From the NCBI GenBank assembly GCA_015064415.1, contig SVSG01000018.1:4399-46086 (forward strand): DNA of 41,688 bases. The letters run 5' to 3'. Numbering within the stretch: the first letter of the stretch is position 1; every line of letters starts with the position of its first letter. This DNA comes from Oscillospiraceae bacterium (GTDB taxonomy: Bacteria; Bacillota; Clostridia; Oscillospirales; CAG-272). The translations under genes and the position numbers were made by a program. The notes beneath the pieces are model-generated. The model had not been told where the DNA came from. It saw only the letters and a program-made list of their open reading frames with translations, and did not search any database. Below are positions 40,150 to 41,688 of this stretch, piece after piece.

Positions 40150-41388
40150 ATGACGATCATCGAATTTTTTGACAAAGCATTGATAGAGAATATTGCCGGC
40201 GCATTGCTTTGCGAGCCGCAACAGATCATTCTGATCGGAGACGGGGGAAAGCAACTGGGACGAGCCAGAAGTCTTTATCAAAACATACTGGCAAGGAACA
40301 ATATTACGACCGAAATCTCATACAAATCGGTTAATAGGAACAATCTTCAAGGCATAATTTCGCTATTGGAACAAATCGTAGTGGCGCACGAGGATTGCAT
40401 TTTTGATCTGACCGGTGGCGAGGAGCTGTATCTTGTTGCTGTCGGCACTATCATGGAGCGTTATAAAGGTCGGGTGCAATGTCACCGTTTTAATTTCAAA
40501 AACAACACGCTCAACGATTGCGATGCAGACGGAAACGTGTGTAATTCAAAGTCCTTTGATATATCCATCGAAGATAACATCAATATATACGGCGGTGAAA
40601 TCGTGACGGATCCGCAAGAGGAAATATATACCTACCCTTGGGATTTTAACGAGGACTTCCAACACGATATAGAGGTGATGTGGGAGATCTGTCGCAAGGA
40701 CACAAGACTTTGGAACGCTCACGTGGGAACGCTTGGTGCGGTATGTGAATTGTTTGAGCTACAGGACACGTTAAGCGTTTCGTTTGAAAAAGACCTTGCT
40801 GTGTTAGCGCTAAAGCAAAAAGGTATCAAATACGTTGGTATCGCACGGATCATGTATGAATTGCAAAAACACGGATTGATCCACTCGCTTGTCATGCAAG
40901 ATACCGTTTCCTTTGTCTTTAAGAACGAGCAGGTCAAGCAATGCTTAACGATTGCAGGACAAATATTAGAGCTTGCCGTTGCAAAAACAATGCGTTCCAT
41001 TCAAGATAAGAACGGCGCGCCGTTATATCACGACGTCAGAGTGGGTGTCGTGATAGACTGGGATAGAAGCGAGGAGGAGGAAGAATACCGAACGATCAAT
41101 GAAATTGACGTTATGGCGATGAAGGGGAGCATCCCGATCTTTATATCCTGTAAAAACGGTAATTTCGATGCCAACGAATTGTATAAGTTAAACACCGTCG
41201 CCGAGCATTTTGGGAACAAGTATTCCAAGAAGGTGCTTGTGTCTACCGAGCTGGACAAGCTTGGCGAAAAATCGGATTACATACGTGCCAGAATGGAAGA
41301 TATGGGAATTCGCAGCGTGGCGAACGTGGACGAAATGGTTGATCACGAATTTGAAAGAGTGTTGAGATCGTTGTGGTGCAATAGTTAA
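40150..41388 (+). CDS. CARF-domain endonuclease, Card1/Can2-like (DUF1887)
   Basis: 412 residues from the ATG at 40150, with GGGGGAGG upstream. Residues 1-150 form a CARF Rossmann-like cyclic-oligoadenylate sensor: strand IILIGDGGK (26-34) and the signature FDLTGGEELYLVA (85-97). Residues ~165-260 look like the winged-helix connector. Residues ~265-400 form a PD-(D/E)xK nuclease: helix Glu274, INEIDVMAMKG with Asp320, and FISCKNG with Lys335; the position before Cys-Lys is Ser333 rather than the usual Glu. Known relatives cut DNA and/or RNA when cA4 from a type III CRISPR complex binds. Here no cas gene is in view, and the partner is the RyR protein. AT-rich composition marks it as acquired. 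Confidence 0.87.
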   Translation: MTIIEFFDKALIENIAGALLCEPQQIILIGDGGKQLGRARSLYQNILARNNITTEISYKSVNRNNLQGIISLLEQIVVAHEDCIFDLTGGEELYLVAVGTIMERYKGRVQCHRFNFKNNTLNDCDADGNVCNSKSFDISIEDNINIYGGEIVTDPQEEIYTYPWDFNEDFQHDIEVMWEICRKDTRLWNAHVGTLGAVCELFELQDTLSVSFEKDLAVLALKQKGIKYVGIARIMYELQKHGLIHSLVMQDTVSFVFKNEQVKQCLTIAGQILELAVAKTMRSIQDKNGAPLYHDVRVGVVIDWDRSEEEEEYRTINEIDVMAMKGSIPIFISCKNGNFDANELYKLNTVAEHFGNKYSKKVLVSTELDKLGEKSDYIRARMEDMGIRSVANVDEMVDHEFERVLRSLWCNS

Positions 41389-41448
41389 AAAGGGTCTGTA
41401 TATTGATCGTTAGAGATGATAAACGACCACCTCTGCGAAGGACGATTC

Positions 41449-41589
41449 ATGCCGAGAGTCAACGGTAAACGCATCTCCAAGAATGTCTACGCCAAGACAC
41501 GAGAGGAATGCGAGAAAAAGCTCGCAGAGCTGATCAAAACCGCGAAAGCGGAAATCGCAGAGATGAAAAAACAAGCGAAGAACGCATAA
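41449..41589 (+). CDS. 46-residue basic protein resembling an integrase arm-binding segment
   Basis: A short ORF from an ATG at 41449 with GAAGGA upstream, ending at a TAA followed by a strong hairpin. The sequence MPRVNGKRISKNVYAKTREE then a lysine-rich helix resembles the GKRxxKxVYxKTxxEAxxKLxEL segment at the N terminus of Tn916/phage-type tyrosine integrases. It stops before any catalytic domain. It could be a real small DNA-binding protein or the remnant of an integrase; the sequence does not decide between them. It lies 60 bp after the CARF nuclease gene. Confidence 0.5.
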   Translation: MPRVNGKRISKNVYAKTREECEKKLAELIKTAKAEIAEMKKQAKNA

Positions 41590-41596
41590 CGCACAG

Positions 41597-41622
41597 AGGG
41601 GCGACCGCGAACGGTCGCCCCT
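41597..41622 (+). terminator. Strong hairpin after the 46-residue ORF
   Basis: AGGGGCGACCG pairs perfectly with CGGTCGCCCCT around CGAA, followed by CAAAATTT: a probable terminator for the cassette. Nothing further is recognisable in the last 60 bases. Confidence 0.7.
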
Positions 41623-41688
41623 CAAAATTTGTATCGCTGAAAGCAAAGAAAAGCCAAATCGGTTGAAAAGTTCATGGGAATATGGTAT

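Noticed and set aside
39776-41388. A type III CRISPR locus
   Set aside because: Only the CARF nuclease suggests it; no cas10, csm/cmr, cas6 or repeat array is present up to the window end, though they could lie beyond it.

Overview
The window looks like a chromosome segment of an uncultured, GC-rich member of the Clostridia, probably gut-associated. Support comes from a ZTP riboswitch and a phenylalanine T-box leader, AAGGAGG-type ribosome binding sites before nearly every gene, sigma-A promoters of the TTGACA-17-TATAAT type, the long single-chain clostridial-type PurL, and a standalone IMP cyclohydrolase paired with a transformylase-only PurH. The species cannot be named from the sequence.

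Region 1 (1-13.2 kb) is an accessory catabolic cluster. Four tandem minus-strand paralogues of the neutral/alkaline ceramidase N-terminal fold lie between 731 and 7238, followed by a small DUF559 nuclease. An AraC-type regulator (7910-8671) sits upstream. Divergent from it on the plus strand are an M24 creatinase-like protein that lacks the usual metal ligands, a phosphotriesterase-family hydrolase, and a 634-residue TIM-barrel, glycosidase-like protein. The natural substrates are unknown; the layout suggests one inducible hydrolytic pathway.

Region 2 (13.6-27.4 kb) is a minus-strand purine biosynthesis operon in the order purE, purC, purF, purM, purN, IMP cyclohydrolase, AICAR transformylase, purD, purL and fhs. 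It is transcribed from a consensus promoter through a ZTP riboswitch. Ending the operon with formate-tetrahydrofolate ligase supplies the 10-formyl-THF pathway whose failure the riboswitch senses.

Region 3 (27.7-35.5 kb) holds a PHP-domain protein with a discoidin-like tail, a large NlpC/P60 lipoprotein, a prolyl-tRNA editing protein with an Nth endonuclease III, a PlsC-type acyltransferase, a long repeat-filled intergenic stretch and a tRNA-Val(CAC). Region 4 (35.6-39.5 kb) is pheS-pheT under a Phe T-box.

Region 5 (39.6 kb to the end) is visibly AT-richer. It carries a two-gene cassette with its own promoter: a standalone RyR-domain protein and a CARF-plus-restriction-endonuclease protein of the Card1/Can2 (DUF1887) type, followed by a 46-residue basic ORF. 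No cas gene, CRISPR array or nucleotide cyclase is visible. This is the best candidate for a little-described, nucleotide-sensing defence system.

The intergenic regions are full of small palindromic elements: a ~160 bp family with exchangeable terminal hairpins, a 200 bp MITE-like element, and a family of G-rich terminator-like hairpins, some with a second repeat nested in the loop.
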